From positions 1-64,000 of the forward strand of contig JANOHV010000151.1 of the NCBI GenBank assembly GCA_031406795.1: 64,000 bases of DNA, given 5' to 3'. Positions 43,832 through 53,243 of the stretch are shown one piece after another; within the stretch, counting starts at the first letter, position 1, and each line of letters starts with the position of its first letter. The translations under genes were made by a program, and so were the position numbers. The stretch is from DATDCY01 sp031406795 [NCBI: Candidatus Rokuibacteriota bacterium] (GTDB taxonomy: Bacteria > JAUVQV01). The notes beneath the pieces were generated by a model. It was not told the origin of the DNA. It worked only from the letters and a program-made list of their open reading frames with translations, and searched no databases.

Positions 43832-44731
43832 GTGGAAAACTTCGTCGTCGTGCTCGCCTGCCTCCTGATCGGCGTCGCCATTCGGCGGCTGCCGCAGTTC
43901 CCCGAGCAGACCGCCGCCGTCCTGAACCTCTTCGTGATCCACGTCTCTCTTCCGGCCCTCGTGCTGCGCACGGTGCCCGCTCTTGCGCCGAGCCGCGCGC
44001 TGCTCGCGCCCGCTCTGATGCCCTGGGCCATGCTGGCGCTGACCGCAGCCGCGGTGCTGGCGATCGCGCGGCTGCGCCGCTGGTCGCGGGAAACCACGGG
44101 GAGCCTCCTGTTGCTCGCGCCGCTCGGAAACACCTCGTTCCTCGGGATCCCGATGGTCACGTCCTTCCTCGGCGAGGCGGCCGTCCCCTACGCGGTGATC
44201 TACGACCAGTTCGGCACATTCCTCGGTCTGGCGACCTGGGGCTCGGTGGTTCTCGCTCTCTACGGCCGGAACGCCGAGCGCCCGACCGTGGCCACCGTCG
44301 CACGCAAGGTCGCGACCTTCCCACCCTTCCTCGCGCTGCTCGTGGCACTCGCGCTCCGGCCGGTCGGTTTCCACCCGATCGCCGTGCGCCTTCTCGAGGC
44401 ACTGGCAGACACGCTCGTCCCGGTCGTGATGATCGCCGTCGGGTGCCAGTTGCGGCTGCGGGTCGGTCGCGGCGCCGTCGGACCGCTGGCGACGGGGCTC
44501 GGGCTCAAGCTCGTCGCCGCACCGCTCGTGGCGCTCGGCATCTGTCGCGCCCTCGGCATCGACGGACTTGCGGCGTCGGTCTCGATTTTCGAGGCCGGGA
44601 TGCCCCCGATGATCTCCGCCGGAGCCCTGGCGCTGCTCGCCGGACTTGCTCCGGAGTTGAGCGCCGCGCTCGTCGGCGCGGGCATCCTCCTGAGCTTCGC
44701 CACCCTCCCCGCCCTCGCGCTGCTGCTTTGA
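43832..44731 (+). CDS. Auxin efflux carrier (AEC)-family permease
   Basis: 299 residues from GTG 43832. About ten membrane helices in two inverted bundles, with the family-type PLGNTSFLGIPMV segment in the middle and its counterpart FEAGMPPMISAGALA near the end. Bacterial members export or take up small organic anions such as malonate or malate. The substrate here is unknown. No regulator is attached; the preceding gene is on the other strand. Confidence 0.85.
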   Translation: MENFVVVLACLLIGVAIRRLPQFPEQTAAVLNLFVIHVSLPALVLRTVPALAPSRALLAPALMPWAMLALTAAAVLAIARLRRWSRETTGSLLLLAPLGNTSFLGIPMVTSFLGEAAVPYAVIYDQFGTFLGLATWGSVVLALYGRNAERPTVATVARKVATFPPFLALLVALALRPVGFHPIAVRLLEALADTLVPVVMIAVGCQLRLRVGRGAVGPLATGLGLKLVAAPLVALGICRALGIDGLAASVSIFEAGMPPMISAGALALLAGLAPELSAALVGAGILLSFATLPALALLL

Positions 44732-44763
44732 GGAGACGGGGCGGGGAGAGACAGGCCATTGCA

Positions 44764-44792
44764 TTGACAAAGCTCTGCTCTCCCCTGAGAAT
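44764..44792 (+). promoter_or_regulatory. Putative sigma70 promoter of the chemoreceptor gene
   Basis: A perfect TTGACA (44764-44769), a 17-bp spacer and GAGAAT (44787-44792). It leaves a leader of ~160 nt with a GATACC/GGTATC hairpin (44872-44890). The -10 is poor. Confidence 0.35.
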
Positions 44793-44963
44793 TGTCCCCA
44801 CCATGAGAGATGGCAATCCCGAGACCCTCTCGCTCTCCCTGGCCCATGATGAGCGTCCGGAACGCGCAACGGATACCAGCGGGCGGTATCTGGCGTGCCG
44901 GCCGCCGGGCAACGCCCCGTCCTATTTCGAGGACGCGGGTCAGCCCTCTGCGGTGCAGCCCCG

Positions 44964-46685
44964 TTGATCCGGCGGCCGAGCATCGTCCGCGCACTTTTTC
45001 TCGCCATGATGGGCACCGGCCTGGCGATGGGGCTCGTCTTCCCGCTCGTGGTCACACCCTTCGCCGAGTACCGCCCGGGCCTGCGGCTGGCCTTCGCGGG
45101 GCTGTGCGTGGTGGCCGGCTTGGTGGTTGGCGGACTGAATTTCCTGCTCGTGAAGCGCTTTCTGCTGCGTCCCGTCGAGGAGGTCAGCCGTCAGCTCGAG
45201 TCGCTAGCCAGCGGTGAGGGCATTTCGGCCACGCGCCTCTCGCTCGACTCGGATGATACGCTTGGCAGACTGGTTCTGCAGTTCAACGCCCTGATCGACC
45301 GGCTCCAGGGGACGTTGCGCCGGGTGATCGAAACCGTCGAAGCCTTCGTGGCCCACGCCGACGAGACGGGGAAGACAGCGCATGAGCTCGTTGCAAACCT
45401 CGATCGCAAGAGCCAGGTCATCGATGGAACAGCCAGCCTTTTTGCCGCGATGCGGCAGGAACTGATGAAAATCGAGGCGGTTCACGGTCGGCTTGCGGAG
45501 TCGGCCGCGGAGAGCCGTATTGCGGTCGGCGCGCAGGTCCGGCAGATCGCCGCGGTCAATGAGCAGATCGCGCAACTTCAGGAGCGCAGCGATGCGAACG
45601 CCGCAGCCATCAATCGCTCCAGCGCCGCTCTGCAGCGCACAAGCGGCGCCACCCGGGACTTGACGCGCGCGCTGGATGCCTCTTCCGCGAGCATGACCGA
45701 AATGGACTTCACGGTGCGGGAGATCGACCGGAATCTCAAGCAATCCACGTCTCTCGCCGAGCACGTTGCGACCGACGCGGCTGCGGGAAATCAGGCGGTT
45801 GCCAGCACCCGGGCGGGCATGGAGCGGATCCGGGAAGGGGTGGGGGCGGCAGCCGAGTCGATCTCTGAACTGGCCCGGCGGGTGGGGGAGATCGCCACGA
45901 TCACCGGCGTCATCGACGAGGTCACTGAGCAGACCGGCCTGCTCGCCCTCAATGCCGCGATCATTGCCGCGCAGGCGGGCGAGCACGGCAGGGGGTTCGC
46001 GGTTGTCGCCGACGAGATCAGGAACCTCGCCAACCGGACGGCTGACTCCACCCGCGAGATCGCCGGGATCGTGCGCGCCTTTCGCGAGCAGGCGGACGCC
46101 TCCCTCGCCTCGATGAGGCAGAGCCGCCTGCAGGTGGACGAAGGCGTGGAGCTCTCGGGCAGGGCCGCCGAAGCGCTCGGCTCGATCCGGGAGAGCGCCG
46201 TGAGCTCGCTCCAGCAGGTGCAGGCCATCAGCCGGGCGATCGGGGAGATCGCGACGACGACCCACAGCCTCTCGGGCACCGTGGAGTCGATTGCCGCACG
46301 CGCGAAGGAAATCGCGTCTGCCACCGTCGAGCAGAGCAGGGAGATCGCCACCCTCCAGGGTTCGGTACAGGAGGACCGCCGCACCACGGGCGCCATCGTT
46401 GCCTCCACCCGCGAGCAGGAGCATTCGGCCCGCCGGATCGAGCGGCAGGCCGAAGAGGTGGCCGCCCTCGTACAAAGCAGCGGCGCAGCCGTGCGGGAAG
46501 GTCGCGGCCAGACCGACATGCTGGCCGCAACCATCGAGACCCTGCAGGACATGGATGTCCGGGACCGGGGCTATTTTGGTCGGTCAGAGAAAGACGCCGC
46601 ACGCCTGTCGGAAAAGGCGCAGGTACTGCGGCGGGAGATAGAATTGCTCAAACCGCATGAGGGCGCGGACGCGGGCGGCAGCTGA
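44964..46685 (+). CDS. Methyl-accepting chemotaxis protein without a periplasmic sensor domain
   Basis: About 573 residues if TTG 44964 is used, which keeps the basic RRPS before the first helix; ATG 45006 would cut into that helix. Two closely spaced membrane helices ([20 protein letters not shown] and [20 protein letters not shown]) enclose only a short loop, then a HAMP-like segment. The rest is a long coiled coil with the conserved hairpin tip [19 protein letters not shown]. With no periplasmic domain it may sense membrane state or an internal signal. No che genes are nearby. Confidence 0.85.
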   Translation: MIRRPSIVRALFLAMMGTGLAMGLVFPLVVTPFAEYRPGLRLAFAGLCVVAGLVVGGLNFLLVKRFLLRPVEEVSRQLESLASGEGISATRLSLDSDDTLGRLVLQFNALIDRLQGTLRRVIETVEAFVAHADETGKTAHELVANLDRKSQVIDGTASLFAAMRQELMKIEAVHGRLAESAAESRIAVGAQVRQIAAVNEQIAQLQERSDANAAAINRSSAALQRTSGATRDLTRALDASSASMTEMDFTVREIDRNLKQSTSLAEHVATDAAAGNQAVASTRAGMERIREGVGAAAESISELARRVGEIATITGVIDEVTEQTGLLALNAAIIAAQAGEHGRGFAVVADEIRNLANRTADSTREIAGIVRAFREQADASLASMRQSRLQVDEGVELSGRAAEALGSIRESAVSSLQQVQAISRAIGEIATTTHSLSGTVESIAARAKEIASATVEQSREIATLQGSVQEDRRTTGAIVASTREQEHSARRIERQAEEVAALVQSSGAAVREGRGQTDMLAATIETLQDMDVRDRGYFGRSEKDAARLSEKAQVLRREIELLKPHEGADAGGS

Positions 46686-47311
46686 TTCCCGACCCGACTT
46701 GTGCGTGGCTCCCCTTCGTTGACACGTTTCGAACTCTTTGCCTGGCTCCCAGCCGGGAGGTGACAAGGGCGCTGGTGGGGATGGAGCCGCTCGGCTTGAT
46801 GGTTGCTCCAGCAAGGTTGCGGTGAAGTTGCTTGAAGAAAGCGGCGTCAAGCCCCCGCCAGATGTCCCCGGCACAGAAGCTTGCGATCGCCATAGAGCTT
46901 GAGTTTGTAGCTGAAACGGTCCGCCGTCGTTCAGACCAGGCCGAACTCGGTATCCTTGCAGATGCTGAAGGCGAGGTCGGTGAAAGTGCTCAGCTCACCC
47001 CGAGTGAGCGAGTGCTCCTCGTCCTCCTTGTACTTGCACTGGATCGCCCAGAATCCTCCGTCCACCGTTTCCGCGATAAGGTCGATCCCCTCGTCCGGCC
47101 CCGGGAGGTTGAGCCTCTTGCGTTTGTCGGGCGGAACATCGCGCAGATGCCAGACGTGCTTCAGGATGGACGTGTAGATCGGGCTGAGCTTGAGATAGTG
47201 CTCGACGAGCGCTTCGAAGCAGTCGCCCTTCTCTTTTGCAGCGAGCGGGCGGAGTGCGTCGCGGAACTGCTCCCATGTCGCAGTTGATCTGAGGATCCGC
47301 CGGACGTTCAC
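46648..47311 (-). pseudogene. Decayed helicase gene with N-terminal PD-(D/E)XK nuclease domain
   Basis: A GTG at 47311 overlapping the Fic stop (GTGA) opens a frame of 126 residues to 46931. It encodes a restriction-like head: GDCFEALVEHYLKLSP, then GIDLIAE and AIQCKYKE (the D...QxK core) and DLAFSICKDTEFGL. In relatives this head continues into a large helicase. Here the frame stops, and a second frame (46893 downward) supplies the next conserved stretch, FCAGDIWRGLDAAFFKQL, after which similarity fades. Thus a deletion, a frameshift and loss of the motor have occurred. The nuclease head could still be translated from the Fic transcript. Confidence 0.7.
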
Positions 47312-48477
47312 TCCCGATCCGTCCCCTCGCGCAGGATGGAAAGATAGCGTTCGTAGGCGTAGAGACGATTCCGTTTTCGCCCCGTGATCTCCCGGACGAT
47401 ACCAGCTTGCGCGAGTGCCGCGAGTGCCGACGCGGCCGTCGGGGCGCTCAGACGCGTCTCCCTGACCAGGCGGGGGATCGAGTCGAGCGGCCGCTGCTGC
47501 AGCGCCTGGTGGATCCTCAGCGCGGACCCCGAGACCCGGCCCAGCGCCGCGATGCGCGCGCGGTCCTCGACGGCAACCTGCTCGAGCTTCCGCGCGGTTG
47601 CCACGGCCCCGTCTGCCATCTCCCGGATCCCCTCCGCAAAGAAGAGAATCCATGATTCCCAGTCCCCCGTGAGCCGCACCGAGGAGAGCAGCTCGAAGTA
47701 GCGGCTCCGATGCTGCTTGAGGTAGAGGCTCATGTACAGCAGCGGTTCCCGCAGCACATTCTCCTGGCAAAGGATGAGCGGGATCAGCAGCCGTCCCACC
47801 CTGCCGTTGCCGTCCAGAAAGGGATGGATCGTCTCGAACTGCACGTGCGCCATCGCCGCTTTCAGCAGGACTGGAGTCCGCTCCGGCAGATCGTGGAGGA
47901 ACCTCTCCAGGGCAGCCATGCATTCCTCGACCCGATCGGCTGGCGGCGGTACGAACGCGGCGTTCCCCGGGCGGGTGCCCCCGATCCAGTTCTGCGACCG
48001 ACGAAACTCTCCCGGAAGACGATCGCTGCCTCGCCCCTTGGCCAGCAGGATGCCGTGGATCTCGCGAAGCAACCGGTTGGAGAGCGGGAAGCCCTCCCGC
48101 AGCCGCTCGTGCCCGTGCTTCATCGCCGCAACATAGTTCGACACCTCGACGACATCGTCGATCGGCACTCCGGGAGCCTCGTCCAGTTCGAAGAGGAGAA
48201 GATCCGAGAGCGAGGATTGCGTCCCCTCGATGCGGGAGGAAAGCACCGCTTCCTTCCGGACATACATGTAGAGGAAGAGTTGCGTATCCGGGAGCAGCGT
48301 CGTTACGCTGTCGAGTCGGCCAAGGGCGAGGAGTGCCTGGTCTAGGGCCTCGCGCAATTTCGCATCGACGCCGAGAGCAGGCTCAGGTGGTACTGGGCGG
48401 GGAATGAACGCACGGACCGGTTCACCGCCGACGACCAGCGTCGAGTATTCTCCGGTGAGCCCTCGCCTCACGGGCAC
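47308..48477 (-). CDS. Fic-domain protein with N-terminal inhibitory helix and C-terminal winged helix
   Basis: 389 residues from GTG 48477 (a second GTG two codons later is possible). The catalytic motif is HPFLDGNGRVGR, complete, so AMP transfer to a target protein hydroxyl is expected. An inhibitory-helix motif SSRIEG lies before it at around residue 80, as in class II Fic proteins that control themselves. The C-terminus resembles a winged helix (VRETRLSAPTAASALAAL), suggesting DNA binding or autoregulation. Next to the gene are an AT-richer leader and tRNA-Asn upstream, and a decayed nuclease-helicase gene coupled downstream, so this looks like a small acquired defence or toxin-like island. 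Confidence 0.9.
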   Translation of the reverse strand: MPVRRGLTGEYSTLVVGGEPVRAFIPRPVPPEPALGVDAKLREALDQALLALGRLDSVTTLLPDTQLFLYMYVRKEAVLSSRIEGTQSSLSDLLLFELDEAPGVPIDDVVEVSNYVAAMKHGHERLREGFPLSNRLLREIHGILLAKGRGSDRLPGEFRRSQNWIGGTRPGNAAFVPPPADRVEECMAALERFLHDLPERTPVLLKAAMAHVQFETIHPFLDGNGRVGRLLIPLILCQENVLREPLLYMSLYLKQHRSRYFELLSSVRLTGDWESWILFFAEGIREMADGAVATARKLEQVAVEDRARIAALGRVSGSALRIHQALQQRPLDSIPRLVRETRLSAPTAASALAALAQAGIVREITGRKRNRLYAYERYLSILREGTDRE

Positions 48478-48623
48478 CCCCCTATGAAAGTTACTTTTCT
48501 ATCGCTGACCACTAATAAAGGATATGGCGATTTCTTTTAACAAGCAAGTGGCTATATTGAGGACAAAAGGACTTTGAAAATTTGAAATGCCGTTTCGGCA
48601 GTGAATACCGCTTTGGTCTTAAT

Positions 48624-48699
<76 letters not shown>

Positions 48700-48726
48700 A
48701 TGTCGGTCGCATATTCGGCGGGCACA

Positions 48727-48755
48727 ACCATAACGGGAGTGCGCATGAGTGTCAA
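48727..48755 (-). promoter_or_regulatory. Sigma70 promoter of tRNA-Asn
   Basis: TTGACA, a 17-bp spacer and TATGGT on the minus strand, ending 28 bases upstream of the tRNA 5' end. Confidence 0.65.
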
Positions 48756-48781
48756 GACTGGAACGTCACCGATGCCTGCGG

Positions 48782-48801
48782 AGCAGGCCGCGCGGCCTGC
48801 T
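48782..48801 (-). terminator. Palindromic hairpin at the mglA stop codon
   Basis: A perfect 20-bp palindrome AGCAGGCCGCGCGGCCTGCT beginning at the mglA stop codon. No U-tract; it probably separates mglA from the tRNA promoter downstream. Confidence 0.5.
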
Positions 48802-49393
48802 ACCCGCCCTGGCCCCTCTTGAGCTCGATCAGGACGAGGCGGGCGACCGCCTTGAGGGTGTCGAAGACCCCGGTCCCGATCGGCGCCACCGCCTCGAAGT
48901 CCGGCACGCCGCCCGGGTTGAGCAGCTCGCGCATCTCGTGCACCGGCGCGACGTTGGGCAAGTCGCGCTTGTTGTACTGGATGACGTACGGCAGCTTGTC
49001 CAGGTCGTAGCCCTGCTCCTGGAGGTTGAAGCGGAGGTTCTCGATGCTCTCCGAGTTGGCCTCCATGCGCTCGACCTGGGAGTCGGCGCAGAAGATCGCG
49101 CCGTCGACCCCCTTGAGGATCAGCTTGCGCGACGCGTCATAGAAGACCTGCCCGGGCACGGTGTAGAGGTGGAAGCGTACCTTGAAACCGCGGATGCTCC
49201 CGAGCGCCAGCGGCAGAAAATCGAAGAAGAGCGTGCGTTCGGTCTCGGTCGCCAGGGAGATCATCTTCCCGCGGATGTCGGGGTTGGTCTTCTGGTAGAT
49301 GTACTGAAGATTGGTCGTCTTCCCGCAGAGGCCGGGACCGTAGTAGACGATCTTGCAGTTGATTTCCCGCGAAGCGTAGTTGATGAACGACAC
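48800..49393 (-). CDS. mglA: MglA-type small GTPase
   Basis: 197 residues. P-loop [10 protein letters not shown], switch/PM3 region [13 protein letters not shown] (the MglA-type variant) and the guanine-specificity motif NKRD. MglA switches cell polarity and motility in Myxococcus and its relatives; in Geobacter-like bacteria its role is less clear. The partner GAP gene mglB is 15 bases upstream on the same strand, so the two form an operon. Confidence 0.93.
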   Translation of the reverse strand: MSFINYASREINCKIVYYGPGLCGKTTNLQYIYQKTNPDIRGKMISLATETERTLFFDFLPLALGSIRGFKVRFHLYTVPGQVFYDASRKLILKGVDGAIFCADSQVERMEANSESIENLRFNLQEQGYDLDKLPYVIQYNKRDLPNVAPVHEMRELLNPGGVPDFEAVAPIGTGVFDTLKAVARLVLIELKRGQGG

Positions 49394-49408
49394 GGCGCCT
49401 GATATCCC

Positions 49409-49918
49409 CTAACGGAAAAGATTGTCGATATCGTCTTCGGTGATCTCGGCAAACGGCGAGGAGGCCTCGGTCGCGCCGACACCGACACCGGTCTTCTCGC
49501 GCTCGGTCTTCCGGGCGATCTCCTCGAAGATGCGCACGAGACTCTCCGAGGTGCGCTTGACGCGCAGCCGCACCAGGCCGAGCGAAGTGCGGGTGTCGAA
49601 GATCACGACGAGGATTACGCGATCGCCGACGAGGGAGATGTGCATGTTGTCCTTCTCGCCCTCGTGGAAGAGGATCGAGAACTCCTTTTCCCCGAGCAGC
49701 TTCGCGAGCCCCCCCGTGGCGGCGATGTTGCCGGCGGTGAGCGAGGCGAGCGACGTGGTGTCCATGCCTCCGGCATTGCCCGAGGAGGCGATGAGCTGGC
49801 CGTTCTTGTCGACGAGGAAGACGACCTTGGCGTTGGCTTCGCGACAGAGTCGCTCGACCTCGGCCACGATCTGCTGGAACTCCTCCTCGTAGAGGATCAG
49901 GTCAGGGTTGGCGTTCAC
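49409..49918 (-). CDS. mglB: MglB-type Roadblock/LC7 protein
   Basis: 169 residues. An alpha/beta Roadblock fold: helix EEFQQIVAEVERLCREA, strand KVVFLVDKNGQLIASSG, then TTSLASLTAGNIAATGGLA, followed by a longer C-terminal helix (RIFEEIARKTEREK) and an acidic end. MglB homologues stimulate MglA GTP hydrolysis as dimers. It is first in the mglB-mglA operon, downstream of the por genes on the same strand. Confidence 0.92.
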   Translation of the reverse strand: MNANPDLILYEEEFQQIVAEVERLCREANAKVVFLVDKNGQLIASSGNAGGMDTTSLASLTAGNIAATGGLAKLLGEKEFSILFHEGEKDNMHISLVGDRVILVVIFDTRTSLGLVRLRVKRTSESLVRIFEEIARKTEREKTGVGVGATEASSPFAEITEDDIDNLFR

Positions 49919-50003
49919 CGTATCATCTCCTCATTCCCCCGGCGCGGGGCGCCCCGGAAGCGTTTGATGAGTATCGCACACCCGGGCGCCCCCCGCAAGG
50001 GAG

Positions 50004-50954
50004 CTACAGCCCGCAGGCGGCGAGCTTTTGCAGGCGCTCCCACTCCAGGTCGACCCGCGCCTGGAACGCATCGAGCATCTCCATGTTCGGCGCGGGCTTG
50101 AACAGGTGGGCGAAGCGGCCCTGCAGCTTGAGCCACTCGATGACCGGCAGCTTCTCCTTGGGCGTGTAATTGATCGTCATCTTGCCCTCCTCGATCTCGA
50201 AGAGCGGCCAGTAGCAGCTGTCGACCGCCTTGCGCAGGATCGAGACCGCCTCGGCCGGTTTGCTGCGCCAGCCGCGGTGGCAGGTCGAGATCACGTTGAT
50301 GAAGCTCGGCCCGTCGACGGCCAGCGCCTTCTTGACCTTGATCGTGTAGTCCCGCCAGTTGCTCGGCGAGGCCTGGGCCACGTATGGGATGCGGTGCGCC
50401 GACACGATCGCGGCCAGGTCCTTGCGCCACTGCATCTTGCCGGGGCTCAGCTTGCCGGACGGCGAGGTGGTCGTCGAGGCGCCCATCGGGGTGGCGCTCG
50501 AGCGCTGGATGCCGGTGTTCATGTACGCGCCGTTGTCCAGGCAGATGTAGAGCATCCGGTGGCCGCGCTCGAGGGCGCACGAGAGCGCCTGCAAGCCGAT
50601 GTCGTAGGTGGCGCCGTCGCCGCCGAAGGCGATGAAGCGCCGCTCGGTGTCGGATGGGAGCTTCCCCTGCTTCTTCAGCGACTGGTACATCGCCTCCATG
50701 CCGGAGGCGGTCGCCGCGGCGTTTTCGAAGGCGCTGTGGATCCACGGCACCCGCCAGGCGGTGAAGGGGTGGATCGAGGTCGCGACCTCGAGGCAGCCGG
50801 TCGCGGCGGTGGCGACCACCGGGTAGTCTGCGGCCATCAGCGTCTGGCGCACGATCACCGAGTGCATGCACCCGGCGCAGAGCCGGTGGCCGCCGGCGAG
50901 CTGTTCCGGCTTCTTCGCGAATTCCTTCAGGCTGACCGAATATTTCGTCGTCAT
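50004..50954 (-). CDS. porB: Pyruvate (2-oxoacid):ferredoxin oxidoreductase, beta subunit
   Basis: 316 residues. The thiamine diphosphate-binding motif GDGATYDIGLQALSCALERG runs into NGAYMNTG. Cluster-binding cysteines are in HRLCAGCMHS near the N-terminus, with further cysteines later. It is the last gene of the four-gene unit and works with alpha, gamma and delta subunits in oxidative decarboxylation of pyruvate to acetyl-CoA with reduction of ferredoxin, or the reverse for CO2 fixation. A 15-base gap follows porA. Substrate specificity (pyruvate versus other 2-oxoacids) cannot be proven from the sequence. Confidence 0.92.
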   Translation of the reverse strand: MTTKYSVSLKEFAKKPEQLAGGHRLCAGCMHSVIVRQTLMAADYPVVATAATGCLEVATSIHPFTAWRVPWIHSAFENAAATASGMEAMYQSLKKQGKLPSDTERRFIAFGGDGATYDIGLQALSCALERGHRMLYICLDNGAYMNTGIQRSSATPMGASTTTSPSGKLSPGKMQWRKDLAAIVSAHRIPYVAQASPSNWRDYTIKVKKALAVDGPSFINVISTCHRGWRSKPAEAVSILRKAVDSCYWPLFEIEEGKMTINYTPKEKLPVIEWLKLQGRFAHLFKPAPNMEMLDAFQARVDLEWERLQKLAACGL

Positions 50955-50969
50955 CGCGTCTGTCTCCCC

Positions 50970-52157
50970 CTACTCGCGGACCTGGAGGTAGTCGTAGTGG
51001 CTCTCGATCTTCCCGGTGTCGACCGCCTTCTTGAGACGGTGCACCAGCTGGCGCCCCTCCTCGAGAGTCAGGTCGCGGCCGCCGAGGCCGTAGATGAAGT
51101 TCACCGTCCGGGGACGCTTCGGCTGCTCGAACAGCGCCGAGCGCACCTCGTGGAAGACCGGGCCGCCGAAGGCGCCAAAGGAGTCTGATCGATCGAGCAC
51201 CGCCAGCACCTTGAGGTGCCCCAGGGCCGCCGCCAGCTCTTCCGCCGGGAAGGGGCGGAAGACCCGCAGCTTGAGCGTGCCGACCCTGACCCCCTCCTCG
51301 CGCAGCTCGTTCACCACCTCGCGCAGCGTCCCCGCCGAGGAGCCGAGCGACAGGATGCCGATCTCGGCGTCCTCGAGCCGGTGCGTCTCGAAGCTGCCGT
51401 AGGAGCGCCCCGTCAGCTTCGCGAAGCGCTCGGCCTCGCGCTTGATCGCCCCGCGCGCCTGGGCCATCGCCTCGGACTGCTGGCGCTTGTGTTCGGTGTA
51501 GTAGTCCTGCAGGTCGACCGCGCCGTAGGTGACAGGCTTGGTCACGTCCAGCATCGGGTGCAGCGGCTGGTAGTCGCCGACGAACTTCTTCGCGGTCTCG
51601 TCGGCGAGCAGCTCGACCCGCTCAATGGAGTGGCTGATCGTGAAGCCGTCGTAGCAGCACATCACCGGCAGCCGCACCTTCAGGTCTTCGGAGATCCCGA
51701 TCGCCATCAGCGCGTTGTCGTAGGCCTCCTGCGCGTTCTCGCCGAAGAGCTGGATCCAGCCGGCGTCGCGCGCCCCCATCGAGTCGGAGTGGTCGCCGTG
51801 GATGTTCAACGGCGCCGAGAGCGCGCGGTTTACACACGCCATGACGATCGGCAGGCGCAGGCCCGCCGCGACGTAGAGCATCTCCCACATGTAGGCCAGG
51901 CCGGCCGACGAAGTCGCGGTCATCACGCGCCCGCCCGCTGCCGCCGCCCCGATGCAGGCGCTCATCGCCGAGTGCTCGCTCTCGACGGCGATGAAGTTCG
52001 TCGGCACCTTGCCGTCCGCGACGAACTGCGAAAAATTCTCGACCACCTGCGTCGACGGGGTGATCGGGTAGGCGGCGACGACGTCGGGGGCGATCTGGCG
52101 CATCGCCTCGGCCATGGCTTCGTTTCCGGTGATGCCGGCGATCTTACTCTTCGGCAT
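50970..52157 (-). CDS. porA: Pyruvate (2-oxoacid):ferredoxin oxidoreductase, alpha subunit
   Basis: 395 residues. TGNEAMAEAMRQ, YPITPSTQVVE and the TSSAGLAYMWEMLYVAAG segment are typical of alpha subunits, as is NRALSAPLNIHGDHSD, which is common in pyruvate-specific enzymes. The C-terminal transketolase-like domain includes VLDRSDSFGAFGGPV. The start lies within the end of porD (14-base overlap), so translation is coupled. Cytoplasmic. Confidence 0.93.
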   Translation of the reverse strand: MPKSKIAGITGNEAMAEAMRQIAPDVVAAYPITPSTQVVENFSQFVADGKVPTNFIAVESEHSAMSACIGAAAAGGRVMTATSSAGLAYMWEMLYVAAGLRLPIVMACVNRALSAPLNIHGDHSDSMGARDAGWIQLFGENAQEAYDNALMAIGISEDLKVRLPVMCCYDGFTISHSIERVELLADETAKKFVGDYQPLHPMLDVTKPVTYGAVDLQDYYTEHKRQQSEAMAQARGAIKREAERFAKLTGRSYGSFETHRLEDAEIGILSLGSSAGTLREVVNELREEGVRVGTLKLRVFRPFPAEELAAALGHLKVLAVLDRSDSFGAFGGPVFHEVRSALFEQPKRPRTVNFIYGLGGRDLTLEEGRQLVHRLKKAVDTGKIESHYDYLQVRE

Positions 52158-52470
52158 GGCAGACCCCCTCGTTCTTGAACTCGGCCTCTTCGACCATCGT
52201 GATCGCCTGGACCTTCTTCGGGCACTCGTGAGCGCAGATCCCGCACCCCTTGCAGTGCTTCAGGTCGAAGTCGTTGTGCTTGCCGTCGACAGTGACGAGG
52301 ATCGCCGAGTCGGGACAGAAGACCCAGCAGGTCAGGCAGTTGACGCACTTCGCCTTGTCCCGCACCGGCCGGAACGTGCGCCAGCCGCCGGTGACGTAGG
52401 CGTCCGAGGTCCCCCCGCCGGGGATCACGCCGCCGAACTCCAGTTCCTTCCAGCCTTTCTTCTTGCTCAT
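52144..52470 (-). CDS. porD: Pyruvate:ferredoxin oxidoreductase, delta (ferredoxin-like) subunit
   Basis: 108 residues. Two [4Fe-4S] motifs, CVNCLTCWVFCP and CKGCGICAHECP, after a ~40-residue N-terminal extension (GGTSDAYVTGGWRTFRPV) typical of PorD. It relays electrons from the catalytic subunits to external ferredoxin. The start is two bases after the porG stop, and the end overlaps porA. Confidence 0.95.
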   Translation of the reverse strand: MSKKKGWKELEFGGVIPGGGTSDAYVTGGWRTFRPVRDKAKCVNCLTCWVFCPDSAILVTVDGKHNDFDLKHCKGCGICAHECPKKVQAITMVEEAEFKNEGVCHAEE

Positions 52471-52472
52471 GG

Positions 52473-53045
52473 CTACTTCTGTACCTCCTCGAACCCGCGG
52501 CGTACGATGCTCAGGTTCTGTTCGATGACCTCGGCCGAGAGCTTCTTGCCGAGGATGCCCTTGACGTTCTCCAGCAGCGTGTCGAGACCGACGACGCCGG
52601 ACACCTTCGCCAGCGCCCCGAGCGTCGGCGTGTTCGGGAAGCTCTTGCCGAGCGCCGAGAGCGAGATGTTCGTCGCGTCGACGGTGGTCACGCGAAACGG
52701 CTTGAGCTGCGGGTGCGCCGCCTTGATGTCGGCGGGGCACTTGGGGGTGTTGATCAGAAAGAGCGTCTCGGGCGTCCCGCCTTCCGTGACGTCCACCGCA
52801 TCGAGGAGCGTCGGGTCCATGACCACGATCACCCCGGGGTGCTCGATCACGCAATAGATCGAAAACTTCCTTTTGGCGATGCGGTTGTACGCCTGCACCG
52901 GCGCCCCTTCGCGCTCGGGTCCGTATTCGGGGAAAGCCTGGACGTAGTCCCCGGCCGCCATCGCGGTGTCGGCGAGGATCTTCGCCGCCGAGACCGCACC
53001 CTGCCCCGCCCGCGCGTGCCAACGAATCTCTGTAATCCCCTTCAT
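52473..53045 (-). CDS. porG: Pyruvate:ferredoxin oxidoreductase, gamma subunit
   Basis: 190 residues starting at ATG 53045, with GGAGGGG upstream. Signatures WHARAGQGAVSAAKILA and FPEYGPEREGAPVQAYNRIA match the gamma subunit family. It is first of the porGDAB operon. The ~200 bases upstream contain a dispersed structured repeat, so the operon promoter must lie within or beside that repeat. Confidence 0.95.
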   Translation of the reverse strand: MKGITEIRWHARAGQGAVSAAKILADTAMAAGDYVQAFPEYGPEREGAPVQAYNRIAKRKFSIYCVIEHPGVIVVMDPTLLDAVDVTEGGTPETLFLINTPKCPADIKAAHPQLKPFRVTTVDATNISLSALGKSFPNTPTLGALAKVSGVVGLDTLLENVKGILGKKLSAEVIEQNLSIVRRGFEEVQK

Positions 53046-53084
53046 CTGCCCCTCCAGCTCTCGTTAACCGGGCCGGGGCTCTTC

Positions 53085-53205
53085 AGGAGGCCCTTTTCCG
53101 CCCCGGCGGCGTTGCCCCTCGCTCCGCTTGTGCGGCGTACGGCTCGTACGCCTCCGCGCGAGACTCGGGGCTGCCTTGCCGGGACGAAAAATGACGCTCC
53201 TGAAG
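53085..53205. repeat. Dispersed structured repeat, copy 3
   Basis: Same design as the copies at 1575 and 57683: CGGCGTTGCCCCTCGCTCCG on the left, a central palindrome (GGCGTAC-GGCTC-GTACGCC), then CTCGGGGCTGCCTTGCCGGG on the right. Sequence identity to the other copies is lower, and conservation of structure is the better evidence. It occupies the gap between recR and porG. Confidence 0.5.
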
Positions 53206-53243
53206 AACCTCGGCTCCGTCCCCATGAACAGCCTTGCCCGTCA

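Noticed and set aside
44793-44963. Leader of the chemoreceptor gene considered as a c-di-GMP or other riboswitch
   Set aside because: Short hairpins are present but none of the conserved riboswitch core sequences I know could be found.
46740-46760. TGGCTCCCAGCC as a possible attachment-site copy of the tRNA-Asn 3' end
   Set aside because: Only about eight bases match the tRNA end; this is too short to support integration, and no integrase gene is present.
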